From assembly GCF_021390155.1 (NCBI RefSeq), contig NZ_CP089985.1:3235001-3299000 (forward strand): a stretch of DNA of 64,000 nucleotides. The letters run 5' to 3'. Both the position numbers and the translations under genes were made by a program. Positions within the stretch are counted from its first letter, which is position 1. Each line of letters begins with the position of its first letter. The notes beneath the pieces were generated by a model. That model saw nothing but the letters and a program-made list of their open reading frames with translations, was not told the DNA's origin and made no database searches. Shown here piece after piece: positions 1-9,345 of the stretch. The DNA comes from Pseudomonas sp. HN11. Lineage in GTDB: Bacteria > Pseudomonadota > Gammaproteobacteria > Pseudomonadales > Pseudomonadaceae.

Positions 1-1102
1 CCAGGGTCAGGTTTTCCAGCGGGGTGGCTTTCAGCCCGACATGCTGGATGCGGGTATTGGTGTTGAATGGCCCGGCGTAGTTACCGGCGACTTCACCTTG
101 GAACCACGTGCCGTAGCCCGCGCTCAAACCGGTGAACAGTGCGTCCCATTTTTGCGAGTAACGGGTATACCGATAAGTCAGCTTGGGCGCCCAGGCAATA
201 TCGGCAAAGGTGTAGCCGGCTTCGCCATACCAGGCCGTCTCCGGGCCGGTGTCCTTGTCTTGCCAGGCGTATTCGAACGCCAGGCTGACGTTCTTGATCC
301 CGGCATCCCCTTCCCCGCGCACGCTGTAGACGTTCATGCCTTTGCGCTGGCGTTGAAAGTCGCTGGCCCATTGATCGTTGACGTCAATGCCATGAATCCA
401 GGTCAAGCCGATTGTGCCTGGCTGGCTGGTGTAATCCAGCGTACCCGCGGCCAGTTCGGTTTCGGCCTGCACGCGGTTGTCCGATTTGAGCCACAGCAGG
501 CTGCCATGCAAGCCCTCTTGCCCGCCCAGGCGCAATACGGCGGTCTGATCAAACGCGTGCCGTGCCGCCAGGTAATACGCGCCGCCACGGTTCATCGTGC
601 CGTCGGCCGGGCCTTTGCCCAGGTTCAATCCGTCATCGTTGATCAGAAAGCCACGGCCCACCTTGACTACCTGGCGCCCGCCGGAAATATCGACACCGTC
701 CTTGCCCAGCGCCGGGAACAGGTCGCCGGAACGCCAGCCGAGGTAGGCGTCTTCGATCTTGGTGGTGCGTTCATTACCCAGGCTATTGCCGCCCGGGTCG
801 CCATCACCCCAAGTGGCAGAGCTGACCAAGGCGAACGCCCCGTACGCGGTGCCATTGCCGCCCAACGCCTGGTCGCCGCTCAAACCATACTTGATATAGC
901 CCTCACGCCAGGTGGACCCGCCTGAGGTACCGTCGTAATTCTTGCGGCTGTTGAACTGGCCGAACACGGCTGTCATGTCGGCGTTGAGGTGACGGCTGTC
1001 ATCGCTGTACAGCTCATAAGCCTGGGCCGGGTAAAGGGTGCATAACGACAATGTGCACGCAAGCGTGCTTCCAAACACTCGACGATTCAGTGAATTCCGC
1101 AT
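1..1102 (-). CDS. outer-membrane beta-barrel porin (3' end beyond window)
   Basis: The reverse strand is open from an ATG at 1102 to the window edge, about 367 codons, with no stop reached. It begins with a signal peptide (MRNSLNRR, then a hydrophobic stretch ending YPAQA/YELYSDD), so the mature protein is exported. The body alternates short aromatic-rich strands with Gly/Asp loops (WREGYIKYGLSG, AYLGWRSGDLFPALG, FEYAWQDKD, TYRYTRYSQKWDALF), the pattern of an outer-membrane porin of the OprD or alginate-export type; I cannot decide between them. It lies downstream of the permease, dehydrogenase and aminotransferase genes on the same strand, after a hairpin, so it may serve uptake of the same substrate. 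The porin class is well supported; the substrate is inference. Confidence 0.75.
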   Translation of the reverse strand, partial: MRNSLNRRVFGSTLACTLSLCTLYPAQAYELYSDDSRHLNADMTAVFGQFNSRKNYDGTSGGSTWREGYIKYGLSGDQALGGNGTAYGAFALVSSATWGDGDPGGNSLGNERTTKIEDAYLGWRSGDLFPALGKDGVDISGGRQVVKVGRGFLINDDGLNLGKGPADGTMNRGGAYYLAARHAFDQTAVLRLGGQEGLHGSLLWLKSDNRVQAETELAAGTLDYTSQPGTIGLTWIHGIDVNDQWASDFQRQRKGMNVYSVRGEGDAGIKNVSLAFEYAWQDKDTGPETAWYGEAGYTFADIAWAPKLTYRYTRYSQKWDALFTGLSAGYGTWFQGEVAGNYAGPFNTNTRIQHVGLKATPLENLTL

Positions 1103-1159
1103 GGCTCAAGCTCCTGTGGGTGCGCCTTTTAGAAGGCTGTCTTTGGTATTGGCACAACA

Positions 1160-1183
1160 CCGGTGCAGTCTTGGCTGCACCGG
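1160..1183 (-). terminator. hairpin between aminotransferase and porin genes
   Basis: A perfect 9-bp stem (CCGGTGCAG / CTGCACCGG) with a 6-base loop lies just after the stop of the class III aminotransferase gene and before the porin start. No clear T-run follows on the minus strand, so termination may be partial and would separate expression of the porin from the operon above. Confidence 0.5.
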
Positions 1184-1194
1184 CTTTACGAGGA

Positions 1195-2544
1195 CTAGCC
1201 GAAGACGGTGAAAGCGGTATCCAACGCAGCAACGATCAGGTCCGCTTCATCGACCGTGAGGGTCAGCGGCGGCGAAAGAATGATTTTGTTGCCGATCGGT
1301 CGCACCAGCACGCCGGCGCGTCGCGCTTCGTCAGCGATCCGCGATGGCTGGCCGCCCGCCGGGTCCAGGGGCTGGCGCGTGGCTTTATCGGCCACCAGGT
1401 CCAGGGCAATCATCAGGCCCTTGCCACGCACTTCGCCGACGACGGCGTAACGCTCGGTCAACGGCCGGAGCTGTTCGTGCAAATACGCGCCGACCCTGGC
1501 GGCGTTGCCCGGCAGGTCCTCGGCTTCGACGATATCCAGCACCGCCAGTGCCGCCGCGCACGCGGTCGGGTGCCCGCTGTAGGTGTAGCCGTGCATGACC
1601 ATGCTGCTGAAGCCGGCACTGTTTTCGATGGCGTCGACGATGCGTTGGTTGAACAACGTGGCGCCCAAGGGGATGTAACCGGCCGTGATGCCTTTGGCCA
1701 GGCACAGGATGTCCGGTGCAACGCCCCAGCCGCGACTGCCGAGCATGCAGCCGGCACGACCAAAGCCGGTGACCACTTCGTCGGCGATCAACAGGATGCC
1801 GTGGCGGTCACACACCTCGCGCAGGCGCGGCCAGTAATCGGCTGGCGGCACGATGACGCCGCCGGCGCCTTGTACAGGTTCGGCGATCAGCGCGGCAATG
1901 GTCTGCGCGCCGAGCAAGGCAATCTGATCTTCCAGCTGGCGGATACAGTGCGCCGTCAGCGCGTCGGGGTCACGACAATCCCAGGGGTTGCGATACAGCC
2001 ATGGCGTATCGAGCAAATGGCAGCCGGCCAACAACGGGCCATGGTTGTAGTGGTAGACCCCGTTGCCCCCCACTGACGTGCCGCCCATGTGCACGCCGTG
2101 ATAGCCATTGCGCAGGGACAGGAAACGCGTGCGGCCCGGCTCGCCACTGGCGACCCAGTATTGACGCGCCATTTTCAGCGCGGTCTCGACCGCATCGGAA
2201 CCGCCGGAACTGAACAGCACCCGCGCCATGCGCTCCTGGGCGAACAGGCCCGTCAGCCGTTCAGCCAGGTCGAACACGCGCGGGTGGGCGATGCCGTCGA
2301 AGGTCTGGTAATAGGCCAGCTCATCCAACTGCGTGGCAATCGCCGCCTTGACGCTGGCACGGTTGTGCCCGATGTTGACGTTCCACAAACCGCCTACGCC
2401 GTCGAGCATGCGATGGCCGTCAATGTCAGTGATGTAGTTGCCGTCGCCCTTGGCGATGATCAGGGTTTTGGAGCGCTGCGCCGGAGCGCTGGAGCCCATG
2501 GGGTGCCAGAACTTTTTCTCGGCCGTCTGGTATTTCTCGTACAT
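1195..2544 (-). CDS. class III PLP-dependent aminotransferase (omega-amino acid or polyamine type)
   Basis: 449 residues, the usual length of class III (omega) aminotransferases, which move an amino group from a terminal amine or omega-amino acid to pyruvate or 2-oxoglutarate. Visible landmarks are the substrate-side HPMG near the N-terminus, the phosphate-binding SSGGSDAVE at 112-120, the cofactor aspartate in LLIADEVVTGFGR (D255) and the Schiff-base lysine in CLAKGITAGY (K284). It follows the aldehyde dehydrogenase with only two bases between stop and start, and its GGAGG ribosome site lies inside the end of that gene, so the two are translationally coupled. Together they suggest oxidation of an amine to the acid (GABA, beta-alanine, putrescine or similar). 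The family is certain; the substrate is not. Confidence 0.9.
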   Translation of the reverse strand: MYEKYQTAEKKFWHPMGSSAPAQRSKTLIIAKGDGNYITDIDGHRMLDGVGGLWNVNIGHNRASVKAAIATQLDELAYYQTFDGIAHPRVFDLAERLTGLFAQERMARVLFSSGGSDAVETALKMARQYWVASGEPGRTRFLSLRNGYHGVHMGGTSVGGNGVYHYNHGPLLAGCHLLDTPWLYRNPWDCRDPDALTAHCIRQLEDQIALLGAQTIAALIAEPVQGAGGVIVPPADYWPRLREVCDRHGILLIADEVVTGFGRAGCMLGSRGWGVAPDILCLAKGITAGYIPLGATLFNQRIVDAIENSAGFSSMVMHGYTYSGHPTACAAALAVLDIVEAEDLPGNAARVGAYLHEQLRPLTERYAVVGEVRGKGLMIALDLVADKATRQPLDPAGGQPSRIADEARRAGVLVRPIGNKIILSPPLTLTVDEADLIVAALDTAFTVFG

Positions 2545-2546
2545 GC

Positions 2547-3977
2547 TCAGGCCTCCGGTGCAACTGTTGGCTTACGCACGAACAGCAGTTGCTGGCCGGT
2601 GAATTCCAGCAGGCCTTCAAGGCCGAACTCGACACCAAACCCGGACATCTTGCTGCCGCCGAACGGTGTATTCGGTTGGATCTGCGCATGGCAGTTGACC
2701 CAGGCAACACCGCTCTCGAGCCGACTGGCCAGGGCCTGGGCTTGTTCGACATCCGGCCCCCAGACCGAGCCGCCCAAGCCCATGTCGCTGGCATTGGCGC
2801 GGCGCAATACATCCTCGACATCGCGGTAGGCGATCAAGGGCAGCACGGGGCCAAACTGCTCTTCGTCGACCAGGCGATGGCCGTCGGTCACGTCCGCGAC
2901 CAGGGTCGGCGGATAGAAGAAGCCGGGATGATCCAGGCGGGCGCCACCACACAGCACACGTGCACCGTTGGCTCGCGCATCGGCGACCAGCGCATCCACC
3001 AGTTCCAGTTGCTCGAGGTTCTGCACTGGGCCAAAGGTGACGCCGGCCTCAAGGCCATCGCCCACCACTTGGCGCGCCGCGATCTGCGTCAGCGCATCCG
3101 CGAAGGCCTGATATTGCGATTCGTGGATGTACAAGCGTTTGAGCGCGGCGCAGGTCTGGCCCATGTTGAGAAAGGCGGCCTGGAAGATCTCTTCGGCCAC
3201 GGTTCCGACGGGTGTGCCAGGCAATACGATAGCCGCGTCGTTGCCACCCAGCTCCAGGGTCAGGCGCTTGAGATTGCTCGCGGCGCCGCGCATCACGCTT
3301 TGCCCGGTGGCGGTGGAGCCAGTGAAGACGATCTTCTGGATACCGCTGTGGGACGTGATTGCACTGCCGAACCCCTGCTCGCCCGTCACGCAGTTGATCA
3401 CGCCGTGAGGCACATGGCGGGCAATGATCTGCGCCAGGTCCAGGGTGCTCAGAGGGGTCAGGCTCGACGGTTTGCTGATCACGCAGTTGCCGGCACGCAA
3501 CGCGGGCATGATGTGCCATGCAGCGATCATGAACGGCCAGTTCCAGGGCGTGATCGACGCCACCACGCCCAGGGGTTTGCGGTGCAGTTCAACCCGTTGG
3601 GTGGCGGTTTCTTCTACCAGCTCCACGCTAATGTCCTGCCCGGCGGCGTAACGGGTCCAGGCGGCGGCGCCCATGACTTCAGAGAACGCCAGCTCCAGCG
3701 GCTTGCCCTGCTCCATCACAATCAAGCGGGCCAGCGACTCAGCCTCGCACTCGATATCTGCGGCGATGGCCAGCAAGCGCTCGCAACGATCCGCGTGACT
3801 GCTGTGTTGCCAGGTTTTGAACGCCTGCTGCGCCGCGTCGACCGCCTGGTCAAGCTGGCCCAGGGAGCCCGCCGGGCAACGGGCAAAAGCAGCACCGGTG
3901 GCGGGGTTGATCACATCGAACTGCCCCTGGTCACCGGCAACCTGAACCCCATTGATGAGCATCTTGTAATTGTGCAT
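2547..3977 (-). CDS. NAD(P)-dependent aldehyde dehydrogenase
   Basis: 476 residues from the ATG at 3977, which has GGAAGG six bases upstream; a longer open frame exists upstream but has no such site. It carries the ALDH signature set: TPWNWPF with the oxyanion asparagine N146, the glycine loop FTGSTATGQ near 219, the general base in LELGGND (E242) and the catalytic cysteine in NMGQTCAALK (C276). It resembles succinate-semialdehyde or aminoaldehyde dehydrogenases. It sits between an APC permease and a class III aminotransferase on one strand, so it probably oxidises the aldehyde the aminotransferase makes, or an upstream intermediate. The soluble enzyme class is secure; the exact aldehyde is inference. 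Confidence 0.9.
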   Translation of the reverse strand: MHNYKMLINGVQVAGDQGQFDVINPATGAAFARCPAGSLGQLDQAVDAAQQAFKTWQHSSHADRCERLLAIAADIECEAESLARLIVMEQGKPLELAFSEVMGAAAWTRYAAGQDISVELVEETATQRVELHRKPLGVVASITPWNWPFMIAAWHIMPALRAGNCVISKPSSLTPLSTLDLAQIIARHVPHGVINCVTGEQGFGSAITSHSGIQKIVFTGSTATGQSVMRGAASNLKRLTLELGGNDAAIVLPGTPVGTVAEEIFQAAFLNMGQTCAALKRLYIHESQYQAFADALTQIAARQVVGDGLEAGVTFGPVQNLEQLELVDALVADARANGARVLCGGARLDHPGFFYPPTLVADVTDGHRLVDEEQFGPVLPLIAYRDVEDVLRRANASDMGLGGSVWGPDVEQAQALASRLESGVAWVNCHAQIQPNTPFGGSKMSGFGVEFGLEGLLEFTGQQLLFVRKPTVAPEA

Positions 3978-4054
3978 TTGGAACCTTCCTTTCACACGCT
4001 GACGAGCCTGGCCGAGGGACGGCAGGCCGGTATTGTCTGGAGAGTCGAGGGGCC

Positions 4055-5503
4055 TCAGAGCTTGTGGCTGCCCAGGGCGAGAAACCGATGCGGCGCAATC
4101 TTGCGCAGGCGTGCGGCAAGCACCACGCCGATGATCAAGGCCAGCGGAATGATCGCGCAGAGGCCGTAGGACAACAGTTGGCTGGCACCGGTCAACACGT
4201 CGAAATGCACCACGGCCAGCATCAGCACCAGCACCAACGCCAGGCACGAGAACCCCGGCAGGATGCGGCCGCGCCAGAGCCCGACGCTAAGCTCGGGATG
4301 GCGATGGAAGTAGACGCACACCGCGACCGACGTCAATGCCATCAGCAGGATCACGCAGAGCGTGGCGAGGTTGGAGAGCCAGGCGAACAGTTGCAGGATC
4401 GGGTCGGCATCCAGCGCTGCGAAGATCAGCACCACCACCGCGGCGATCAGGCTTTGCAAAGCCGAGCCCATGTGCGGGCTCTGATGCACACGGTGGGTGG
4501 TGCCCAACACACTGTGCAACAGGCCATCACGGCCGATGGCGTAGAAATAGCGTGCGGCTGCGTTATGGAACGCGAGCAGGCCGGCATAGATGCTGACCAT
4601 GAACAGTATGCGAATGACTTGGGTCAGCTGCGGCCCGACAAAGTGGTCGGACATGCCGTAGATAAACGTGGTCGGGTCCTGCAAGGCCTGCAACATCGGC
4701 ACGATTTTGTCCGCGCCCACTCCCACGACCATCGACCACACCGAAATCGCGTAGAACCCGCCGATCAGCAGCACTGAGCTGTAGGTGGCAATGGGGATAG
4801 TGCGCTGCGGATCCTTGGCCTCTTCGCCGTAGATGGTCGTGGCTTCGAAGCCGATGAATGCCGCGAAGCAGAACAGCAAACCGATTGACGGCGTACCGCT
4901 GAACACATGACTGCGATCAAATGCGTCAAGGTTGATACCGCTGTCGCCACCGGACTTGAGGATCGCAAAATCAAGGATCAGGATCGCCAGGTACTCGGCG
5001 ATCACCACCACCGACAGCACCCGCGCCGACAGGTCGATCTTGCGATACCCGAGGATCGCAATGCTCGCCATCGCCATCAGCGAGTACGACCACCAGGGCA
5101 ATACCAGGCCAAACACACTGTCCATGGTGCCGCTGACGACACCGCCGAACATGCCATACAGCGCGACCTGCAGGATATTGTAGGCAAACATCGCCAACAC
5201 CCCGGCGGCACCGCCGGCCAGACCGCCCAGGCCACGGGAGGTGAAGGCGTAGAAACCTCCGGCGTTGGTGAGGTGCTTCGACATGGTGGTGTAGCCCACT
5301 GAAAACGCCAACAGCACCAGCAAAGCCAGGATCAGCAACGCAGGCGTCCCCGCCCCGTTGCCCAGCATGATGCCAATCGGGAAGCCGCCGGCGATCACGC
5401 TGAGAGGGCTCGCCGCCGACACTACGAAGAAGATAATGAAGCCGACACCCAGGGCGCCACGCTTGAGCTCCGTGGAGCTGTTGACCGGGATAGATACACT
5501 CAT
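4055..5503 (-). CDS. APC-superfamily amino acid or amine permease
   Basis: 482 residues from the ATG at 5503 (AAGG about nine bases upstream). The protein is almost wholly hydrophobic with about 12 membrane segments; the first follows LKRGALGVGFIIFF and contains the APC glycine-rich motif GGFPIGIMLGNG. A short polar C-terminus ends HRFLALGSHKL. APC permeases carry amino acids, polyamines or GABA by proton symport or exchange across the inner membrane. It is the first gene of a minus-strand operon with the aldehyde dehydrogenase 77 bases on and the aminotransferase after that, and it is divergent from a chemoreceptor gene. Transport class is clear; the link to the catabolic enzymes is contextual. 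Confidence 0.9.
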   Translation of the reverse strand: MSVSIPVNSSTELKRGALGVGFIIFFVVSAASPLSVIAGGFPIGIMLGNGAGTPALLILALLVLLAFSVGYTTMSKHLTNAGGFYAFTSRGLGGLAGGAAGVLAMFAYNILQVALYGMFGGVVSGTMDSVFGLVLPWWSYSLMAMASIAILGYRKIDLSARVLSVVVIAEYLAILILDFAILKSGGDSGINLDAFDRSHVFSGTPSIGLLFCFAAFIGFEATTIYGEEAKDPQRTIPIATYSSVLLIGGFYAISVWSMVVGVGADKIVPMLQALQDPTTFIYGMSDHFVGPQLTQVIRILFMVSIYAGLLAFHNAAARYFYAIGRDGLLHSVLGTTHRVHQSPHMGSALQSLIAAVVVLIFAALDADPILQLFAWLSNLATLCVILLMALTSVAVCVYFHRHPELSVGLWRGRILPGFSCLALVLVLMLAVVHFDVLTGASQLLSYGLCAIIPLALIIGVVLAARLRKIAPHRFLALGSHKL

Positions 5504-5847
5504 TTTGTTGACCTTATTGTATGAGGCAGTCGCTTTTTTGGGAGGCCCGACCAGACTCCATCGGGACCTATTCGCGTTTTGTTTTAGTTGCGCGCTGAAT
5601 TTGATCCTATGCCCGCCTCCGAATGCCTCGCTATCCCAAATCGGTAGCATCCGTAGCGCCGCCCCAAAACAGGTCGAACGCGCATTGGCAATCCAACAGG
5701 TGTTGCCGATTCGGGATAGTCGCCAGTGCTTTATGGCCCGCATGCTAGCGTCGCTCGCGCTATACCCGGACGCCGGCAACCACAAGAAGAGCGAGGGCCC
5801 GATCCGTGGCCCCTCGCCGCCAAAGCCCTCTGTAGGAAACCCCAGTC
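5504..5847. promoter_or_regulatory. intergenic region between divergent permease and chemoreceptor genes
   Basis: These 344 bases hold no convincing gene and must contain both divergent promoters. A hairpin with one bulge (GCGAGGGCCC ... GGCCCCTCGC, 5791-5817) lies about 30 bases before the chemoreceptor start and could shape its leader. I found no clear sigma-54 element or operator. Confidence 0.4.
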
Positions 5848-7899
5848 ATGCGTCTAACTCACCTAACCATTCAATGGCGAATCACCCTGCTGAGCGGACT
5901 TTGCCTGCTGGCTGTCGTCGGCGCGCTGGTCGGCGCCTCGGTGTACCAGAACCAACAAAGCGCGCATTTGCTCAAGGCCCAGAGCAGCCAGTTGCTAGGG
6001 CAAGCCGCCGTAGAGCGCTTGCAGGCCCAGGCGGCCGCGCATGGTCAACACGTGGAGCGCTTCTTCAATGAAACCGCGCTGTATGGCGAGGGGTTCGCGC
6101 AACAGGTCCTGCAACTGCGCGAGCAAGCACTTAACGGCCGCCTGAGTGCCGCGCAATTGCGCGAAGCGTTGATCAGCGCGACTCGCCAGACGCTACTCAA
6201 CCGCGAAAAAATCCTGGGTCTGTACGTGATACTGCTGCCGGATGCACTGGCCGGCGCAGACAGTGATTTCGTCGGGCAACGCAACCTGGCGGGCAACGAG
6301 AAAGGTCGCTTTGCCCTGTATTGGTCCCAGAGCCAGCCAGGGCGGCTGGTGCAAGAGGTGCTGACCGAAGCGCAGATCACCACCAATAACGCCCCTCCCG
6401 GCAGCGATCCGGAAAACGCCTGGTACGTCTGCCCTCAAGCCCAACACCGCACCTGCGTGGTTGAGCCGTATACCAGTGAAGTGGAAGGCCGCAACGTGCT
6501 GATGAGCAGCATTTCCGTGCCGCTGATCGTGAATGGCAAGACCCTGGGCGTGGTCGGCATGGACATCAGCCTCGAGACCCTGCAAAAGCTCGCTGCCAAC
6601 CTCGGCCAGGACCTGTACCAGGGCAACAGTGAGGTGACCATTCTGTCAGCTGCCGGCCAGGTGGCCGGACGCAGCGGCGAGCTATCGACCCCCACGCTCG
6701 ATATCCGCCAGGCCCTGGACACGGTGGCCGGCAACCCGCCGTGGCAACTGGAAATCAAGGTGCCGCAAGCGTTGGTGCAGGCACCTGCGCTGCAGATGCA
6801 AACCGAATTGGACGACAAAAGCCGTGAGGCCAACTGGCTCAACCTGGGCCTGGGCCTATTCGCCAGTTGCCTGGGTATGCTGCTGATCTGGCTCGCCGCC
6901 TACGGCGTGACCCGTCCGCTGTTGAAGGTGGCCGGCTTGCTCAATGCCATTGTCGAAGGCGACGGCGACCTCACCCAACGTTTGCCCACCGGACGTCGTG
7001 ACGAATTGGGCCAACTGTCCGATGGCTTCAACCGTTTCCTGGACAAACTGCAGCCACTGATTCGCGACATCCAGACCGCCTCGCTAGAGACGCGCAACAG
7101 CGCCGATACGTCGTCGGGGATTGCCCGGGAAGTCAGTGCGGGCATGCAGCGCCAGTACCGCGAAGTGGAGCTGGCGGCGACCGCATTGCACGAAATGAGC
7201 GCCAGCGCCCAGGAAGTCGCGCGCCACTCCCACAGTGCGGCCGACGCCGCGACGGCGGCGGAAAGCGCCAGCCGCTCTGGCCAGGCGATATTTTCCAATG
7301 TCGAGACCAGCATCATCAGCCTCGATCAGCGCCTGGACACCACCCTCAAGCAAGTCAACGCCCTCGCCGACAGCAGCGCACAGATCGGCCAAGTGCTGGA
7401 CGTGATCAGCGCCATCGCGCAACAGACCAACCTGTTGGCATTGAATGCGGCCATCGAGGCCGCCAGGGCTGGCGAACAAGGTCGGGGTTTTGCGGTGGTG
7501 GCCGACGAAGTCAGGCACCTGGCGAGCAACACCCAAAGCTCGGTCGAGCAAGTACGCACGGTGATTGAGACCCTGCAACAGCTGAGCCAGGAGGTGGAAC
7601 ACAGCACCCAACAGAGCCGCGAGCAAGCCGGCAGCAGCGTGATCCAGGTGCAACAGACCCGCACGGCGCTGGAAAATATCTCCCAGGCGGTAGACGTGAT
7701 TGAGCAGATGAACCAGCAGATCGCCAGCGCCGCCCTGGAGCAAAGCACGGTGGTAGAAGACATCAGCCATCGAGTCAGTGACATTCGCGGCATCAGCGAA
7801 ACCCTCACCAGCCGCATGCACGATGCCTCAGCGGCGAGTATTTCATTGCATGCCATGGCCAACCATCAACAACAACTGGTAGGCCATTTCCGCGTGTGA
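5848..7899 (+). CDS. methyl-accepting chemotaxis protein with periplasmic dCACHE-type sensor
   Basis: 683 residues in the classic transmembrane receptor layout: TM1 at about 11-32 ([20 protein letters not shown]), a periplasmic region of roughly 300 residues with the look of a double-CACHE sensor, TM2 near 328-350 ([21 protein letters not shown]), a HAMP segment beginning VTRPLLKV, and a cytoplasmic signalling domain with the conserved hairpin tip [20 protein letters not shown]. It relays ligand binding to CheA/CheW and flagellar motors. Divergent from the amine or amino acid permease operon, it may sense the same class of compound, since dCACHE receptors of pseudomonads such as the PctABC group bind amino acids and GABA. 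The ligand here is inference. Confidence 0.92.
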   Translation: MRLTHLTIQWRITLLSGLCLLAVVGALVGASVYQNQQSAHLLKAQSSQLLGQAAVERLQAQAAAHGQHVERFFNETALYGEGFAQQVLQLREQALNGRLSAAQLREALISATRQTLLNREKILGLYVILLPDALAGADSDFVGQRNLAGNEKGRFALYWSQSQPGRLVQEVLTEAQITTNNAPPGSDPENAWYVCPQAQHRTCVVEPYTSEVEGRNVLMSSISVPLIVNGKTLGVVGMDISLETLQKLAANLGQDLYQGNSEVTILSAAGQVAGRSGELSTPTLDIRQALDTVAGNPPWQLEIKVPQALVQAPALQMQTELDDKSREANWLNLGLGLFASCLGMLLIWLAAYGVTRPLLKVAGLLNAIVEGDGDLTQRLPTGRRDELGQLSDGFNRFLDKLQPLIRDIQTASLETRNSADTSSGIAREVSAGMQRQYREVELAATALHEMSASAQEVARHSHSAADAATAAESASRSGQAIFSNVETSIISLDQRLDTTLKQVNALADSSAQIGQVLDVISAIAQQTNLLALNAAIEAARAGEQGRGFAVVADEVRHLASNTQSSVEQVRTVIETLQQLSQEVEHSTQQSREQAGSSVIQVQQTRTALENISQAVDVIEQMNQQIASAALEQSTVVEDISHRVSDIRGISETLTSRMHDASAASISLHAMANHQQQLVGHFRV

Positions 7900-7960
7900 G
7901 AGGACTTGGCGCAGGGAGGCGCCCAGGTTGGATTACCGGCTGATTACCGGCTTTAAGGCC

Positions 7961-8071
7961 CTAGCGCAAGGTAATGCGCGTGGTCAGCTCCGACGCCGCG
8001 CCAGTGACCATATCGCACAGGTAGCTCTGCTGGAACGCATGGAAGCGCTCACTGCGCCCGACCAATGTCAT
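7961..8071 (-). CDS. possible 36-residue small protein coupled to the AraC regulator
   Basis: A short reading frame starts at an ATG that overlaps the stop of the AraC-type gene (TGATG arrangement) and encodes 36 residues beginning MTLVGRSERF and ending TTRITLR. Most of its codons end in G or C, as in real genes here. I do not recognise the product. It could be a small coupled protein, the remnant of a longer gene, or chance; the convergent gap holds no other candidate. A direct repeat of GATTACCGGCT lies just beyond it at about 7931-7952. Confidence 0.3.
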   Translation of the reverse strand: MTLVGRSERFHAFQQSYLCDMVTGAASELTTRITLR

Positions 8072-9033
8072 CAGCTGGCGATAGCGGCCCGGGCGGTTCG
8101 GGACGGCAGTTCGGCAAACAGTTCCTGGTACTGCGCGGCAAAATGGCTAAGGTGAAAAAAACCCCATTGGGCAGCGGCATCGCCGATGGTCAGTTGGCTT
8201 GCACGGGTGGACATCAGGGTGCGGCGCACGCCGTTGAGCCGCACGGAGCGCAAGTAATTCAGGGGGGTCGTGTCGGTCACCGAGCGGAAGCTGTTCTGCA
8301 CGGTGCGTCGACTCACCTGCAGGCGCTGGCACAACTCAATCACGCTGGGTACGTCCAGCATGTGCTCGGTCGCCAGGCGGTGGCATTTCTCGACAATAAA
8401 GCTGCGCGTGGAGCTCGCCGAGCGCTGGGACTTGTCGCAGGCCGGGTCGCTCATCAGTTGCAGTAACTCGCCCAGCATCGCCTGCTCCAACGCCAGCTCA
8501 CTCTGCCGGTTGCGGGTACTGTCGAGGTCCTCGTGGACCAGGGCCTGGGCGAACAGCGCCAGCAGGCGGCGACGCGCCTGGGCAAACCGTGGGCTGGAGA
8601 CCCGGATCACCGGCTGGCGCAGCAACTGGCTGACCTCCTTGGGCGAGGCGGTTTGCGCCAGCGCCTGCTCGAACAGCTCGCTCTCAAAGGTGATGGACAG
8701 CAACTCCATACCCATCGGCATATGAAACATGAACTCCTCGCCACCGTGCAGGAAGAACAGGCTACTGTCATTCACGTCACGGCCCTGCATGCGAATCGAC
8801 CCCGGCACCGTGATCGGCACGGCAAAGCACATCTTGCCTCGCGGTGATACGCCGTGCTGCACCACGCGCTGGTTGATCTGCTCGCGAAACACGTGGCAAC
8901 CCGGCGTCGTCAGTTGCATGAGCGAGCACTCGGCCGAACCGGCGGTCAGCTGGCTGTAGTCCTGGCTCCACTCCTGCACAGTGGCCGCATGGACGTGGAT
9001 GTCACGAGAATGACTGATGCTCTGGTTTCTCAT
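8071..9033 (-). CDS. AraC-family transcriptional regulator (EutR/FeaR-like)
   Basis: 320 residues: an N-terminal effector region with a short cupin-like part (SSLFFLHGGEEFMFHMPMGMELLSITF) and a C-terminal double helix-turn-helix of AraC type (VIELCQRLQVSRRTVQNSFRSV, then TIGDAAAQWGFFHLSHFAAQY, ending LFAELPSRT). The ending resembles that of EutR-type regulators, so the protein looks full length. It is divergent from an aldehyde dehydrogenase and a cytochrome b561, and probably activates them in response to an alcohol, amine or aldehyde. That effector assignment is inferred from the neighbours. Confidence 0.87.
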   Translation of the reverse strand: MRNQSISHSRDIHVHAATVQEWSQDYSQLTAGSAECSLMQLTTPGCHVFREQINQRVVQHGVSPRGKMCFAVPITVPGSIRMQGRDVNDSSLFFLHGGEEFMFHMPMGMELLSITFESELFEQALAQTASPKEVSQLLRQPVIRVSSPRFAQARRRLLALFAQALVHEDLDSTRNRQSELALEQAMLGELLQLMSDPACDKSQRSASSTRSFIVEKCHRLATEHMLDVPSVIELCQRLQVSRRTVQNSFRSVTDTTPLNYLRSVRLNGVRRTLMSTRASQLTIGDAAAQWGFFHLSHFAAQYQELFAELPSRTARAAIAS

Positions 9034-9345
9034 GAAGTCGAAAACCTCGGTCGATCTTCTTGTTTTCAGGTCGCCTTGCTATGTGATATTCGCAGATAGC
9101 AGAAATTCTGCAAATTCTTTATGCGTCTCTCATTTCACCCAAGCCTGCAAGCAGAACGCGCGTTCCGCATGTGCCGATTCGGGCTACCGGTTCAAGAAGC
9201 GCCCCGGAGATGATCGGCACACGTGAAGCCTAAGCGCTTCATGCCCTAGCTGACCATTTGCGGACACTGTTCTTCAATGCGCTGGACATTTTCGGTGACG
9301 CCTCTCTCAAGGCATGAGCACGGCACATTACTCCTGGAGCACAAC
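9034..9345. promoter_or_regulatory. divergent promoter region, AraC regulator / aldehyde dehydrogenase
   Basis: The 312 bases contain no supported gene. A small perfect inverted repeat GCAGAA-A-TTCTGC lies at 9099-9111, nearer the regulator, and is a candidate protein-binding site. The dehydrogenase start is set by GGAG about seven bases before its ATG at 9346. Confidence 0.35.

Noticed and set aside
2589..4169. Long plus-strand open frame opposite the aldehyde dehydrogenase and aminotransferase genes
   Set aside because: It is a G+C-rich antisense shadow without ribosome site or family features; the minus-strand frames carry all catalytic motifs.
8071..9033. AraC gene truncated by a frameshift, with the small frame at 7961-8071 as its tail
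   Set aside because: The AraC protein already reaches the family's usual ending (LFAELPSRT) before its stop.
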